Shown here piece after piece: positions 1 to 11,204 of a stretch of DNA of 64,000 nt. How positions within the stretch are numbered: position 1 is the stretch's first letter; the number at the start of each line of letters is the position of its first letter. The notes under the pieces were generated by a model. That model had not been told where the DNA came from and did no database searches. It saw only the letters and a list, made by a program, of their open reading frames with translations. The stretch comes from Obelidium mucronatum (lineage: Eukaryota > Chytridiomycota > Chytridiomycetes > Chytridiales > Chytriomycetaceae), in assembly GCA_025765595.1 (NCBI GenBank), contig JAIVFH010000049.1:1-64000 (forward strand). Direction: 5' to 3'. A program made the translations under genes and the position numbers.

Positions 1-62
1 AATCTTCCACCACACCCCAAAACGCAGCAAAGTAATATTGCGGGGGAATGTTGAGTATTACA

Positions 63-175
63 CATAAAGGATGCAATATCACTTGCACTACTTAACAGAG
101 ATTAGAAATAAAACTATGCATAAAGGATACAATATCACTTGCACTGCTTAAAAGAGATTAGAAATATAACTACAA
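63..175. repeat. Two-copy tandem repeat, unit about 56 bp
   Basis: A segment starting CATAAAGGATGCAATATCAC at about 63 is repeated with a few substitutions starting at about 119. Both copies contain CACTTGCACT and AGAGATTAGAAATA. No gene overlaps it. It is a simple local duplication with no evident function. Confidence 0.8.
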
Positions 176-1040
176 GTTAAATGGATTGAATATTTCAACC
201 TGAAAACTTGATTGTTACAAAAAGGAGTGTCTATCATTCGAACCTGGGCACTCTCAAAGCTAGCGCCTTGACCGCTGCATCAAGTACATCTTTGCTGCAA
301 GTCTTCCAAATTAAACACTTTTTAATATATTGGCAGTGCGCTGCCGAGATTAAAAGACACCTTAACCAGAGATGGGTTATGTTTTTGGACCTTGGCGGCG
401 TGTGGTTAACAGCTGCTCACATGGAGAAAGATGAATGCATTTAACCTTCATTATTGAGTATTATTTATCATAATCGTTAGGTGACGCAGCACCGGACAAT
501 CACAGCTGCTAGATGTTGTATGGCTAAAAGGCAGCTGATGACTCTCAGGGGAAGGGGCGGTGGACGTTGCTCGCGCACGAGCTTACTTCCGCAGAAGCGA
601 CAAGGGTGAAGTATCGTGCACGTGCACACTTCTCTACTTGTTTGTCCCCTTTCCGGTGAAGGACATTTCCTCCCATTTATACCTTCAGAAATCTGAAACA
701 TGGGGGTGTTTCCTAAGAACTCTAAGGCCATGCTCCGCACGCCTACAAATTCTAACATTATTACTGTCTGACAGCGATAAATTTCCCTTCACTAATCTCC
801 CCCAATCAGAAATGGCCACGTCAAGTTGATGCACTGCCTCAATGGGCAAATGGGATACGAGGTTCTAAACCCTCAACAGGTCTCAATGGAACCATGTAAA
901 AGACCAAAGCAACAGTAAAATGCTATAAAAGCAGAGTCTGTGGCAGGAAAAAAGACAACAAGTTGTCTCCTGACAAACAATTAACCACATAAAGCTTACA
1001 TTAGCTCACCGCAAATCAACAATGGTCAGTATTGTGTGCC
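176..1040. other. No supportable gene
   Basis: The open frames here are short, overlap each other on both strands and carry no recognisable domain or splice-consistent continuation. I see no RNA gene. The stretch leads into relics of the gene family annotated downstream, so it may itself be old decayed sequence. Confidence 0.5.
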
Positions 1041-1145
1041 ATTCATTGATCAACTCACCGATAGAGGGAAATAAGAGCAGACTCTCTTCTGCTTTTTCAT
1101 TCAAGTTGGTGTCTGCGTTGTCAAGGATTGCGGTAGCCAGCGTCC
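1041..1145 (-). pseudogene. Relic of exon 1 end, unrecognised 350-aa family
   Basis: Read on the minus strand this stretch gives an ILDNADTN-like segment and then SRRESALISLYR directly followed by GTGAG. This is the end of exon 1 and the donor site of the intact family members at 2287-3418 and 3746-4878. The start of exon 1 and all of exon 2 are missing, so it is a fragment left by an old duplication. Confidence 0.7.
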
Positions 1146-2044
1146 CGATTTCATGAAAATTATGATTTCAATTTCACAGAAACTCATGAAATATCACTTT
1201 ATGATGGCGCCTTTTCTTGAATCCTTCATTAAAAGATTCAGTTGTGTTCTTGAGGCGAGCCGTTTGTGATTAGTTAGTGACAATGTCTTGTAACTCATGA
1301 GATTTTTTGTGTCTTCGAATTATATTCCAAATCTATTTAAAAACCATGAATTGGACCACAGGTCACAACGTTTCATGCAAGAAAGCGAACCCCATTCAGT
1401 TTAGTCCCTCCTGCTAGTTTCCCTTTCCCCAGTTGAAAGGATTTGAACTAATCTGTGAGTAGGAGTATACTCACCAGTGTGGGCGAAATACCCCTCGAAA
1501 GCGAGCTGCCACCTCAGAGGTGTGGTCCTCAATTAAGCGATTGAAACCGGCCCATCCTGTGTACGGAAAGTTGACTCATATCTACCGGGAAGCCAATTGC
1601 AATTGTCTCCTCAAACTGTCGAGGAGCAATTTGAAAGACACAACAAGTTCCTGGGTATCCACCGCTGCCGTCAACCATATGGTTGCTGTCGAAGCCACAA
1701 AGCGAGCTACTGCCGCTGCTGCTAGCAAAGTTGACCAGCAGCTTGATTTCACCCTTTCAAATTCTGAGAAGACTGGTGCGAAGCTGGTCTCCCTTCTGAG
1801 TTGATGGCCCCGGATTTCACATTCGACAAGAAAGCGGCCAAGAATTAGTTTGAAAGGTCATTTTCAAATTGGGTTAACCATTGATTGGCATGAGCTGTTT
1901 CCAACTTTGCCAGTGGGTGCATTGGATTTAGTTGATGACCTGATGATGGTTGATATGGGTGTGGTTTATCGCAAATTTCAAAACCTGGACCCTGACTAAA
2001 AGAAGTATGGATTCTTGCCATTAATGGCATCTTGTTCACGCGAC
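1146..2044. other. No clear gene; one weak ORF
   Basis: A 94-codon plus-strand open frame at 1520-1804 has an Ala-rich tail but no recognisable domain, no upstream promoter-like context and no spliced partner. I do not call it a gene. The rest shows nothing I can identify. Confidence 0.4.
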
Positions 2045-2150
2045 TTCAATCCACTGGAGAGATCTGACACTGACACCTGTGTAGAGCACAAGGAGTTTGA
2101 TCCCGTGCTGTAGTACAGCTGGACTACAGCATAGGAACGGCTATCTGGAG
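2045..2150 (-). pseudogene. Relic of exon 1 start, unrecognised 350-aa family
   Basis: The minus strand reads AVLQHGIKLLVLYTGVSV and then RSLQWIE. This matches the exon 1 start of the intact copies (AVMQHGVELLVLCAGVSV, then a VQW motif). An in-frame stop lies just upstream and the rest of the gene is absent. Together with the piece at 1041-1145 it may be the remains of one broken copy. Confidence 0.7.
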
Positions 2151-2286
2151 TACATGCAGCCTCAATTTTTTATTGACCCACAGCATATTCCAGTGGAAAC
2201 CCATAAGCGACAAATATTATGAGAAATCGCTTATTTGTATGCAAGGACAATCTACTACTTAACAAAGCTGTATTACTGTATTCCAA

Positions 2287-3418
2287 TCACTGCTTCTCAA
2301 TTCTGAGCCCTCCATATCCAGTAGGGTAAACATGCTCCCAGCCAAAATTGACAGGAGAGCATTTTGAAATTTCAAACCAGAACACAAACTTCAATGGCCA
2401 ACCCTGGACCATTTCCACTGACACTGTTCCACGCAAAGTTGTTTTGTCTGCAAATCTGACGACCACGTTTGCACCAACCATGTCAGCCGGGTGCTGTTCT
2501 TGACAATTCATGTTATAGTCAAAGTAGTAAAAGACCGCTCCCATATCTGCCTTTCGTTCCATCCATTTCTTGACTGGTGTAGTACGATCAGAAATTTCCA
2601 GAGTGAACTCGGGTCTGCTGTCCGGTGAAGATCTGAAAAACTCCGCGACACAGAAACGGGCATCCGCACATTTCAAAAAGGAATCTGGTGTTTGACTAGA
2701 GATGGCATCTGCAAAGTTTGCAAGAGCGCCAAAGCCCAACATATTACGGCCAAAAGCAGCTGTCACTACCACAGGCGTGTTTGGAACGGGGGTATTAAGT
2801 TGCGCAATATCAGCCAAAGCTTTCACATTGGCTTCAAAGTTTGAATTGTGGTCAACTACAACGTAGAAATACTTGGCCTGCTTGACCGCCTCAAACGAGG
2901 CAAGAACAATGCGATCGATGTGAGTGAATGACTCTTCCAGAGTAAGAAGAGCAGAATGGTAAGTATCGTTACATCCTACTGAACGGCTGTAGTCTTTGAT
3001 AACAGTTAAGTCCAAACTTGCAGGGGCGACTGCTGGTCCGTAACCATCCAAGTAATCAAGTGATCCCTGAGACGTACGGGAGCTGTCATGGTTATTGATA
3101 TCCTGGAGGCGTGATACAGCGTCTGTGAGGCTTGGGAATGGTGATAAGTACAGTGAGGAGCCAAATCGATTCAGCTCACCGATAGAGGGAAAGAAGAGCA
3201 CACTCTCTTCTATTCCTTTGCTCGAAGTCTGCCGCATCGATAAACACAGCAGCGTTTCCTGCAACATAACCGTCGCAATCAACAGTGATAGACTCGTTTG
3301 TTGTCTCGGTTTCGAGCCACTGGATTGAACGAACACGAACGCCACCGCAAAGCACAAGGAGCTCTATTCCATGCTGCAAAATTGCTCGACTGTAGCAAAT
3401 TGACTGGAGGCGGGCCAT
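2287..3418 (-). CDS. Unrecognised family protein, copy 1
   Basis: I do not recognise this family. It has two exons: exon 1 (from 3418, starting MARLQSICYSRAILQHG, ending SLYR) and a long exon 2 starting LTDAVSRLQDIN. One short intron separates them at the same place as in the four other copies in this window. Shared blocks are VDCDGYVAGNA, RTSQGSLDYLDGYG, TPVVVTAAF, FRSSPDSRPEFTLE, TTPVKKWMERK, FADKTTLRG and a C-terminal FGWEHVYPTGYGG. There is no signal peptide or clear membrane span, so the product is probably a soluble protein of about 350 residues. This copy is among the most diverged and ends in TGA where the others end in TAG. Function unknown. Confidence 0.75.
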
Positions 3419-3745
3419 TGGGGTTCAAATTAAGGAGAGATTTCTCCACTTATTGATCTTCTGTGAAATCGCCAACAGACCCGAAAACCATGCCAGTATG
3501 CTTTTACAAGCGCTTCTGAACAAGACCTCCGATGATGAAGACTCTCCAAATGCGTATTTCAACACTGGCCACTCAAATTTTGAAAAAAACATGAAAAAAA
3601 ATGGATTTGAAGGTGATTCTAAGCCTAAGCAACCACAATGAAGTGAAAGCTGAAGTACAATATGTGAAGGAAACGGTTGAAGCACATCCGCAGAAGTTAA
3701 AGCAAATTTTCGAGCACTCGCCATCGCGTTTTATTCCAACATCCA
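3419..3745. other. Intergenic between family copies 1 and 2
   Basis: 327 bp separate two same-strand family members. A 62-codon plus-strand open frame (3453-3641) has no recognisable content. The stretch presumably holds the promoter of copy 1 and the 3' end of copy 2. I see nothing else in it. Confidence 0.5.
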
Positions 3746-4878
3746 CTACTCCTCGATTTTAAGCCCCCAATATCCTGCAGGATAAACATGTTCCCAGCCA
3801 AAATTGGCAGGAGAGCATTCCGCAATCTCAAACCTGAAAATTAGTTGCAATGGCAAACCGTTATTCATTACGACTGCCACTATCCCACGTAACGTTGTCT
3901 TGTCTGCAAATACGACAACCACATTTGCACCAACCATCTTGGATGGGTGCTTTCCTTGACAATCCAGGTCATAGTCAAAGAATTTAAAGACTGCTCCCAT
4001 TTCAATCTTTCGCTCCATCCATTGTTTGACCGGTGTAGTTCGATTGCAGATTTCCACAGTGAACGTGGGTCTACTGTCCGGTGAAGATCTGAAATACTCT
4101 GTGACAAAGAATAGGGAATCCGTGTATTGTAAAAACTCATCCGGAGTTTGTCTGGCAATGGCCTCTGAAAAACCGCCCAAGGCACCGAACCCTCCCATAT
4201 GAATGTCGAAGGCTGCCGTGGCGGCCACAGAAGTGTCGGGAACCGGGAGGTTTAGTTCCGTGATGTCAGCCAAGGCTTTCACATTCGCTTCAAAGCTTGA
4301 ATTCTGATCAACTATAACGTTGTAGTACTTGGTCTGCTTGACAGTCTCGAAAGAGGCGAGAACAATACGGTCAATGTGAGTAAAAGACTCGTCCAGCGCA
4401 AGAAGAGCAGAATGGTACGTATCATTGCACCTGACAATGCGACTGTATTCTTTGATTTCAGCCAGATCCAAGGTTGAAGGGGCGTCTGCCGGTTCATAGC
4501 CATCCAAATATTCAAGCGATCCCTGGGAAGTTCGGGGACCGCTGGGGTTATTGATATCCTGAAGGCGAGACAACGCATCTGTAAGGCTTGTGGCAAGAGT
4601 CAATTGATATGTTTAAAGTAGACGTATCCAACCCACCGATACAGACTGAGAAGAGCGCACTTCCTTCTACTTTCATCGTTGGCGTCTGCGTTGTAAATGA
4701 TCAGAGCAGCGTTTCCTGCAACATAGCCATCACAATCCACATTGCGAGCGTTGTTGGGTGTGTCTGTTTCGATCCACTCGACAGATCTGACACTGACACC
4801 AGCGCAGAGCACAAGGAGCTCAACCCCGTGCTGCATTACAGCTCGACTGTAGCGAAGGAACGGCAACCGGGAGTTCAT
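3746..4878 (-). CDS. Unrecognised family protein, copy 2
   Basis: This is a paralogue of the 2287-3418 gene in tandem on the same strand. Exon 1 begins MNSRLPFLRYSRAVMQHG, contains a VDCDGYVAGNA block and ends SLYR. Exon 2 runs from LTDALSRLQDINN to the FGWEHVYPAGY block near the C-terminus. The start at 4878 is chosen because all better-conserved copies begin MNSRL; two residues upstream there is another possible initiator. The blocks TTPVKQWMERK, FADKTTLRG and AECSPANFGWEH are kept, so the protein looks functional. No known domain is recognised. The next upstream frame on this strand ends only two bases before this start. Confidence 0.75.
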
Positions 4879-4880
4879 GT

Positions 4881-5513
4881 TCAAAAAATTCGTTCAATTT
4901 GAAGAATTCCAAGCACTCGTCTCAAGGCGCGCCTTTTTGCTGCCACATTGTTTCCACCAGCCCCATGATACGTGCAGACAGGGTTGAGGGCTTGTTCAGC
5001 AAGAGCATCGAGGGCCCCGCGTGTTGCTGGGAATGGGAAGTTGGCGGGATACGCGGCATCAGCCGTGTGAAAGATTTGTGCTAATGTCTATGGGATCTTC
5101 AGCGGCCACGGCAAGGGCGTTTTCCTGGCGCGCGCTTAATTTATCCACCTTTGCTTCCAATATAACAGCCCATGGTGGCTGGATGTTTGGCTGGATGTTG
5201 AAGCCAGACGCACCTTGGAGTTCCTGGGTGCCACGCGGGCCGACCAATCCCCCAGGCCCAGCCACTGTGCACACAGCGTATTCAGCCCTCTCGCCCAGCT
5301 CTGCGTGAGTCACGGCGCGCATTTGCGTCCATTTGCCGCGGCAAGAGTTCTCTTGACTGTCTGGCCAGCGTGGTCTGGCTGCGTGCCGAGCACATCGATT
5401 TCAGGGAGGAGCGCATTTTCATGCGCGTTCGCCACGTTGGGTGCGGCGGGCACGTTGGCGAGCATTTGTTTGTGTTGGACTTGCTTGCAAGTTGCAAGTG
5501 AAGTAAATCTCAT
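4881..5513 (-). CDS. Hypothetical protein, Ala/Pro-rich
   Basis: Three consecutive minus-strand open segments look protein-like. The first, from 5513, contains HENALLPEIDVLG. The second contains AEYAVCTVAGPGGLVG and KVDKLSARQENALAV. The third contains FPFPATRGALDALAEQALN. The last two join if GGC-T-GAT near 5070 is read as GGC/GGT GAT, the same wobble-duplication pattern seen in the conserved genes. The join between the first two is unresolved. The frame ends at 4881, almost touching family copy 2. I do not recognise it, and its tight fit against the neighbour is suspicious, so the call is weak. Confidence 0.35.
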
Positions 5514-5571
5514 TGACAGTCATCTCTCATTCTTCTTTCGAAAGCGAGGGAGAAAAACTCGTGCAGAAAAC
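5514..5571. promoter_or_regulatory. Short divergent intergenic region
   Basis: If the minus-strand hypothetical gene starts at 5513, only 58 bp separate it from the plus-strand secreted protein starting at 5572, which would make this a shared promoter. Similar 39-51 bp spacings occur between firmly identified gene pairs elsewhere in the window. Confidence 0.35.
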
Positions 5572-6738
5572 ATGAATCGCGCTTCAGCAGGAGTGGTGGT
5601 CATCTCGCTGATTGTCAGTTCCGCGTTTGCTCAGAACCTCGACGCGTTCCACCAGTTGTGGGAACAAACCCCACAATGTGGCCAAACAAGGCTAGCGGGA
5701 TTGATTTCGGGAGGAAACATGGTACAAAAACTGGCTATTATATGCGCGGAAGATCCTTTGGGAGCTTTGAGCAAGACGATTGATTCTGCATGTGGCGATA
5801 CTACACAGTCCAAGGATTTGGTACTGTGTTGAGGCGTTGATCGATATCTGTTCGAACTCTTTAAATAACCTATCTCTTTTGTAAATACTAAAAGGTGGGC
5901 CAATTTATTCCTCGCATCTGTCCGTCGCACATTAGCAAGGAGAAGGAGAATGCGGACGCGACTGAGCCGAAAAAAGTTCCTGAAGGCGACATCAGCAACA
6001 ATAATGATCGCAAGATTCTTGTGTTTCAAGACGATGACAAGCAGTTGAAACAGCAGGTTGATGAGATCCCCAAGGTGAACGAGGATGTTAAACCGCAAAC
6101 ACCAACTTTTCATGCCGGCCGACCACCAATTCCGCCTTTTGTAAGAGCATCTATTAAACCAAAAGCTGGAGGATACGCCGTGACACCAGGGTTCCCACCG
6201 CCAATTCATCCAAATCATCCACAGATTCCACACAATATCAACCTTACTGAATTGGATATTCTTTGGAAAGACCTTCCGCTATGTGGAAGAACTCAAATCC
6301 GAAAGATTTACTCCAGTATTCACACTGAAGGAAACATGGAGAGTCCGCCCAACAAGATGGAAATGGAGATTATCTGCCGCGAAGCACGACCAGCGGCAGC
6401 ATTGGAAATACTCATCTCGACGGGCTGCGCGGACGACCCCACTGCCATAGACGCGCTGCCGGCGCTCGGCCTTAAGGTTAGTGTCGCTTAGTGTTGATGA
6501 GCAATCTGACGCCGCACAGCTTAGTCAGCACATCCCGCTTGTCTGCGGCGGCGGCGACGGCGGCGGAGGGTGGCGCGTTGCGGCAGCGCCGGCGTTCGGC
6601 AAAAAGAAGGCGGCGCCGAAGCACAAGCCGCACAAGCCCGCGACGACCGGCCGCGCGCCGCAGAAGACAAACGCCGTCGACGCGGAACTCAAAACAGTCG
6701 CACGCGCGAAGCGCAGCGCGAACGCGTTTGATTTGTAA
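5572..6738 (+). CDS. Secreted protein with two Cys-containing repeats
   Basis: The start is at an N-terminal signal peptide (MNRASAGVVVISLIVSSAFA, likely cleaved before QNLDAF). Three exons fit in phase: 5572-5820, 5895-6476 and 6520-6738, with introns of 74 and 43 nt. Two related modules are visible: LDAFHQLWEQTPQCGQTRL with a later IICAEDP, and LDILWKDLPLCGRTQIRKI with a later IICREAR. Each has two cysteines and a GGNM/EGNM motif between them. A Pro-rich linker joins the modules, and the C-terminal exon is Gly/Lys/Arg-rich (KKKAAPKHKPHKP). The family is not recognised. The architecture suggests an extracellular protein with a basic tail. Confidence 0.6.
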
Positions 6739-6792
6739 TCGCGTCTTTTGGAGAATAAAAGATTATTAAAAACTTAAACAAAAACCAAAATA

Positions 6793-8140
6793 ATGCACAA
6801 CTCGAAACCCGACCTTCCCGTCCTCAAAACCCTCGGCAAAGTCCGTCGCCAGCTGGACACAAACCGCGCGCCGCCTCCTCTGGCTCCCGTCTTTCCTACA
6901 GTCAACACTAGAAGCAAGAGACTTGAGCCAAGCAGTGACAGTCATTCGGACAACAACAAACATGAAACTTCGGACTTGTCTGTAAGTCAATTTCTCGGCC
7001 TCTAATAGCTATTAAACCCGAATACAACAACCTAGAAACGTCAACGCCTGTACCCTGATGCTGATTCAGAAGAGAACGGCAGATGGATGTGAGATTATTG
7101 AAGACGAAAATGAAAACAGAGCTGATTCAGGAGCGGTTGGAAATGAAATTTTTCATGACAGTGCCAACAATAAGGGATTGCAAGAAGATGCTGTTGGAGG
7201 AAGAGGAGGAGGACGGACTATTTGCTGAAAACCCATGGAATCAAGCTCCTGCTCACGTCACTGACTGAAGAAGAAGAAAGCGATGAGTATGAAATGGACG
7301 ATACTATGGACCAAGACTTTCAAAGCATTCTTGTGGAGAATGAGTCGTCCAATACCTACATCAATCTTGACCAGAGCAATGACAATAGTAATAGAGACGC
7401 GAATGCAGACGATGAAGACGAGGAAGAAGAAGGCGGATCCCCATATGGACGTCCCAATATCCTTCCTCTGATGAAGAAGACTCGGCTAATCATTGACCGA
7501 CGTCAAAACGAGCTGTCAAAGGCGCCACTGCAACATGGGCACGAGCAACAGAGCCTAGAATATCAACAGGAATCAATCAAACAGGAGGATCAACCAACTC
7601 TCTTTCCGCCACCGCTTCCGCCTCTGTTGCAAATTGAACTGCGTCACGGAACTTCTTTCTTTCGTTCTTTTGATGGCCAAACATTGACTTCGGAGCTTAT
7701 TGAATCGCATGTCATTCAAGACGTGCTTTCTGATCCAGAGGCAAAGATTCAAGGTGACAGACTCTTTGTTATTGCGCACGCTAACGTTCTTACTTTTTTT
7801 CACGTAAGACTACATGCACCGCATTTCCCTCAAGCTCAAAGAAATCTCTTCGGAAATTCAGTTAGAATTTCTTTCATAGATGTTGATTAACTTCATTCCA
7901 TAGTTTAAATCAATTTCCAGGAAATTCAGCGATTTCAAAACCAGCATTGTCAACCAACTCGAGCAGGCCTTGCAAGACGAGAGATTCGCGCTCAAATCTG
8001 TTACTTTAAAACGCGATAGCGCACAAGTGAATGCACGACTTTTGATTTCTGGTGGCGGAAATGCTCCAAGTTCCGAGTTGAAGGCCTCGATTTTGACGGC
8101 GGCGACTGGCTGTGGCGAGAAAACTTTGACACATGACTGA
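6793..8140 (+). CDS. Hypothetical acidic protein
   Basis: Exon 1 is 6793-6981 (MHNSKPDLPVLKTLGKVRR), followed by a short intron. The next exon reads continuously as acidic protein only if three wobble duplications are skipped: GGC/GGA near 7081, TGC/TGT near 7228 and GAC/GAT near 7267. This joins DGCEIIEDENENR, ENPWNQAPAHV and EEEESDEYEMDD. A Pro-rich block (LFPPPLPPLLQIELRHG) follows. The 3' end is unsettled: there is an intron or frame break between about 7804 and 7920, after which KFSDFKTSIVNQLEQALQDE and a further 50 residues run to TGA at 8138-8140. No domain is recognised. A nuclear acidic protein is possible but unproven. Confidence 0.5.
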
Positions 8141-8211
8141 TTTATTTGAGATTGCGCGGCCATATTGAGTTATTAATGAATAAATCTCCATTGAGAAGCT
8201 TCGCTATTTCG

Positions 8212-9643
8212 TTACTTCTGCGCCATTTCAAACTCTTCCCGCACTTGTTTTCTGAACTCTGGATTCACAATTACATCGACAGCAGTAAGGCAGAGACATT
8301 TTCCAGCCCTCAAAGTTGCTTTATGAGCTGTTTCTGTTGAAGCTCCTTCACGAAATTCATTCGTGTGAATATCGAATGTAGTGCATTCAATGTCAAACAC
8401 TGTCAAAATTAAAGAGATTAAAATAGCGAAATCGAGAACTTAAAAACCAAATCCTACCAGGATGAATCCCAGGAACGGCATGTGTAACATTTCCCATATC
8501 TGTACTTCCATAACTCTTTGACGTCTGAACCTCTTTACTCGCAAATTGACACCCATTCTCCCGGGCATACTTTTCAAACCGTTCCGCTAAACTTGCATTG
8601 ATGACCACATCTTCAAACACGGGATCCTCCGTGATTTCAACCGTCGTTCCTGTGGCAACTGCTGAGGATTCGAAAATAGCGCGCATTTTCGGAATCAAGT
8701 CTTTGAGATCTGCAAGTTTCTCTGTGCGCATCATGAAATCACCCTTTGTGTGGGATGGAATCACATTTGCTGCATCGCCTCCCTTCTTGATGACCCCGTG
8801 AATTCGCGTGGAGGGAAGGACTTGTTGTCTGAGCATAGACATTGCGTTGTACGATTGAATCAATGCGTCAAGTGCGTTCTTGCCCTCCCATGGACCTGTT
8901 GTTTTTATTTTCTTTGAGTTGGGTGAAAAGAAGATCAACTGAATGAGTCTCACATGAGGCCGCATGAGCGCTTTTTCCATGGTACTCAACATACACCCCA
9001 CTCAACGCAAGATATTTTGCATATGTAACGTTTGCATTCCCAGGATGAACCATCAACGCGGCATCAACCCCCTTGAAAGCACCCTGCTCAATAAAATTGA
9101 TCTTTCCGCCCCATGTTTCTTCTGCAGGGGTTCCAAACAACTTGATCCGCGCGTTGAGGTTGTTTTTCTTGATGACAGGCTTGGAGTGACAAAGCCGCCG
9201 TGACACCACTGATTGCAATCAGATTATGACCGCACGCGTGTCCGATTCCGGGAAGTGCATCGTATCTTTTTGATTTTCAGGAACATGTTAACTTTCTTTT
9301 TTTTTGAGTTGTTGGGTTTCAAGTCAACTCAACTCAGATAGGAAGGCTATTGTAACAGCATCGGCTGTTGTTGCCGGTGCAGACCATTCAGCTAAAAATG
9401 CAGTGTCTAGTCCACATGCCTTTCTAGTTACTGTGAAGTCGCGGGCCTCGAGGCTGATGCAGGTTAATCAAGGATCTCCTATCAAACACTTTAACGGCAC
9501 TCTTACAAGTCAGCCAACAGATCATGCGCCTTGTATTCATTTCCACTAAGCTCTGGGTTTCGATGGATTTCGAGTGAGAGCTGTCGCAGGCTTTCGGTGT
9601 TTTTGGTGAGGAACTCATCAACAAGATCAGAGTTTGAAGTCAT
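8212..9643 (-). CDS. M20-family amidohydrolase/dipeptidase
   Basis: This is a zinc metallopeptidase of the M20 (M20D/PM20D2-like) family, which hydrolyses amide or dipeptide bonds. The start is at 9643 (MTSNSDLVDEFLTKN), followed by the typical NPELSGNEYKAH segment. The metal-binding block is GIGHACGHN, followed by KLFGTPAEETWGGK, MVHPG and a dimerisation-domain block HGKSAHAA. The next exon resumes PWEGKNALDALIQSYNAM. Near the C-terminus STDMGNVTHAVPGIHP carries the last metal ligand region. There are at least four exons. One +1 break (GCC-T-GTC at 9177) lies in a non-catalytic linker and is read as a GCC/GCT silent SNP. The substrate cannot be told from sequence. Confidence 0.88.
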
Positions 9644-9744
9644 TTTCTTTTGCGTACAAACACATGTTTATTCACGTAATGGTTATTGGCGGGACAATTG
9701 ATTCGCGTCGATTCGACATCCTTCTTTTTCCATTATCACCAAAA

Positions 9745-9890
9745 CCGCTATTCCAACCATGGATGTGAATCAATAAAGTTTCAATGAGCAGCATCGTTGC
9801 TACTGTAAACGCCGTGAATACTCCGTCGATTTTTGTTGGCCTTCTCAATAAAGACGGCAAGTATTGGCAGGAATGTCACAACTGGATATT
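9745..9890 (-). pseudogene. Fragment of the 7-TM family
   Basis: The minus strand contains VVTFLPILAVFIE and, in another frame, KIDGVFTAFTVATMLLIETL. These correspond to ALLPILAALIE and KIEGIFTALAAATMIAMEIS in the second half of the double 7-TM protein at 11205-13121. Only about two transmembrane segments are present and the frame is broken, so this is a truncated duplicate. Confidence 0.7.
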
Positions 9891-9948
9891 AAGAAACGCG
9901 ATTCTTGATGCAAAACAGAGGCATTCAAAGGGCTTTTGATCGACTCAA

Positions 9949-10633
9949 ATGTATGCCCACAACACGCCCGCCCTCGCACCAGCAGCCCCCGCCGTCGCCG
10001 CAGGGACTCCGCGCAGCCTGGATGACGTGACAGCCGCAGCCGAAGAATTCAAACCACGAAAACGGCTCCGCACGAGCGACGCCACGCTGGTCGCTGCGAA
10101 CGAGATGGCTGCTGCCCGAGTCCGCGAGGCGCAGATTGCGCTTGAGTTTGTGCCGGGCGGCGGTGGCGGCGGCGGCCTGGCTGCTCCGCCGTGGCTGGCC
10201 CCCGCCTTGGCTGCCTTCAGAGTCCAGATCAGACAAGACATACGCGACGAAATCCGTCAGTCGTGAGTCTCTCTCAAACTCTCTCTCTTTCTCACATTAA
10301 CTATTCCCCAGCAATCACAGCGAACGTCGTAATCAAACGCGCGTCTACAATTCCCACGTTTTCAATGACGGCCAGCACATTGAAGCCCTCGAGGATAGCA
10401 ACGGAGAAGTACCAATGAACTTTCCAGCAACAACTACAGACATCAAGAATCTCCAATGTACGTGACAGTTCCGTTTTTCGTGCATTGTCATTCTTGAACT
10501 CAACAATCAACATTCAAAAACAGCTGTCCCCTTGAACCTCCTCCTCACCGCCTATGGCCAGCCAATCCTGGGCAACATTGCTATCCGCAAACAGAGACTG
10601 GGGTCCTTTCTTGGTCTTGGCTCGAGATTCTAG
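9949..10633 (+). CDS. Hypothetical protein, Mug135-like tail (tentative)
   Basis: Three exons join perfectly in phase: 9949-10262, 10312-10457 and 10524-10633. The N-terminus is Ala/Pro-rich (MYAHNTPALAPAAPAVAAG), followed by KPRKRLRTSDATL and a Gly run. The second exon gives TRVYNSHVFNDGQHIEALED and the third ends LLTAYGQPILGNIAIRKQ, then RLGSFLGLGSRF. The C-terminal arrangement (an FPAT block, then a short helix with an AYG motif) recalls the Mug135-like domain of fungi, but this is from memory and could be chance. Localisation is unknown. Confidence 0.55.
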
Positions 10634-11204
10634 ATCGCTTAAGTTTTTTGCTTGTATTTTGAGAATAGGACAGTTAAATAATAAATAATTTCGGTGACAG
10701 CTGCAACTTCTGTTGCCAAAGTCCCAAAAGAAGCTCCCATCTTCAAAAATGACGAGCTTTGATACTTTTTAGGCATGGAATAGTGCAAGAATGCGAGATG
10801 TGCTGGGAGGAGGAGCGAGGAGCGAGGCTGCGAGACCAAGCTGCCACACATCCCAAGCTACCGCCGCCATACCCATCAAAAGCGAAGCTTCCGGACGGAG
10901 AATTGATCCCCTGTCGCCGCCGTGAGAGGGCGTAAATTGGAATCTCGGACTACTAGACGATCTGGGAATGACAATGAAACATTGCGTAATCGTCCAACTC
11001 ACATCCAATCCCGTCCTGCATCCCAAAATGATAAGGCACACAAAACATACATCAATTAAGCTCTTTTGGAGAAGTAGAGAGAATGGAAAGAGAGGGGGGG
11101 ATGACTGGGCTCAAGTCCGAAATGATCGGACGAACCCACCACCCCTTCTTCTCTTCTGATGATAAACAGATGGCATAAATAATAAATATATATTGCTTGA
11201 TATA
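10634..11204. other. Intergenic, no gene supported
   Basis: An AATAAA near 10681 probably ends the upstream transcript. A minus-strand open frame (10769-11041) and a plus-strand one (10968-11159) overlap and have no domain content or splice support. The stretch contains a purine-rich run (GGAGGAGGAGCGAGGAGCGA). I see nothing I can name. Confidence 0.5.

Noticed and set aside
208..829. Short ORFs at the left end
   Set aside because: Overlapping, no domain, no splice-consistent partners.
10769..11159. Possible gene between 10.7 and 11.2 kb
   Set aside because: Open frames on both strands without any recognisable motif; could be UTR or promoter of neighbours.
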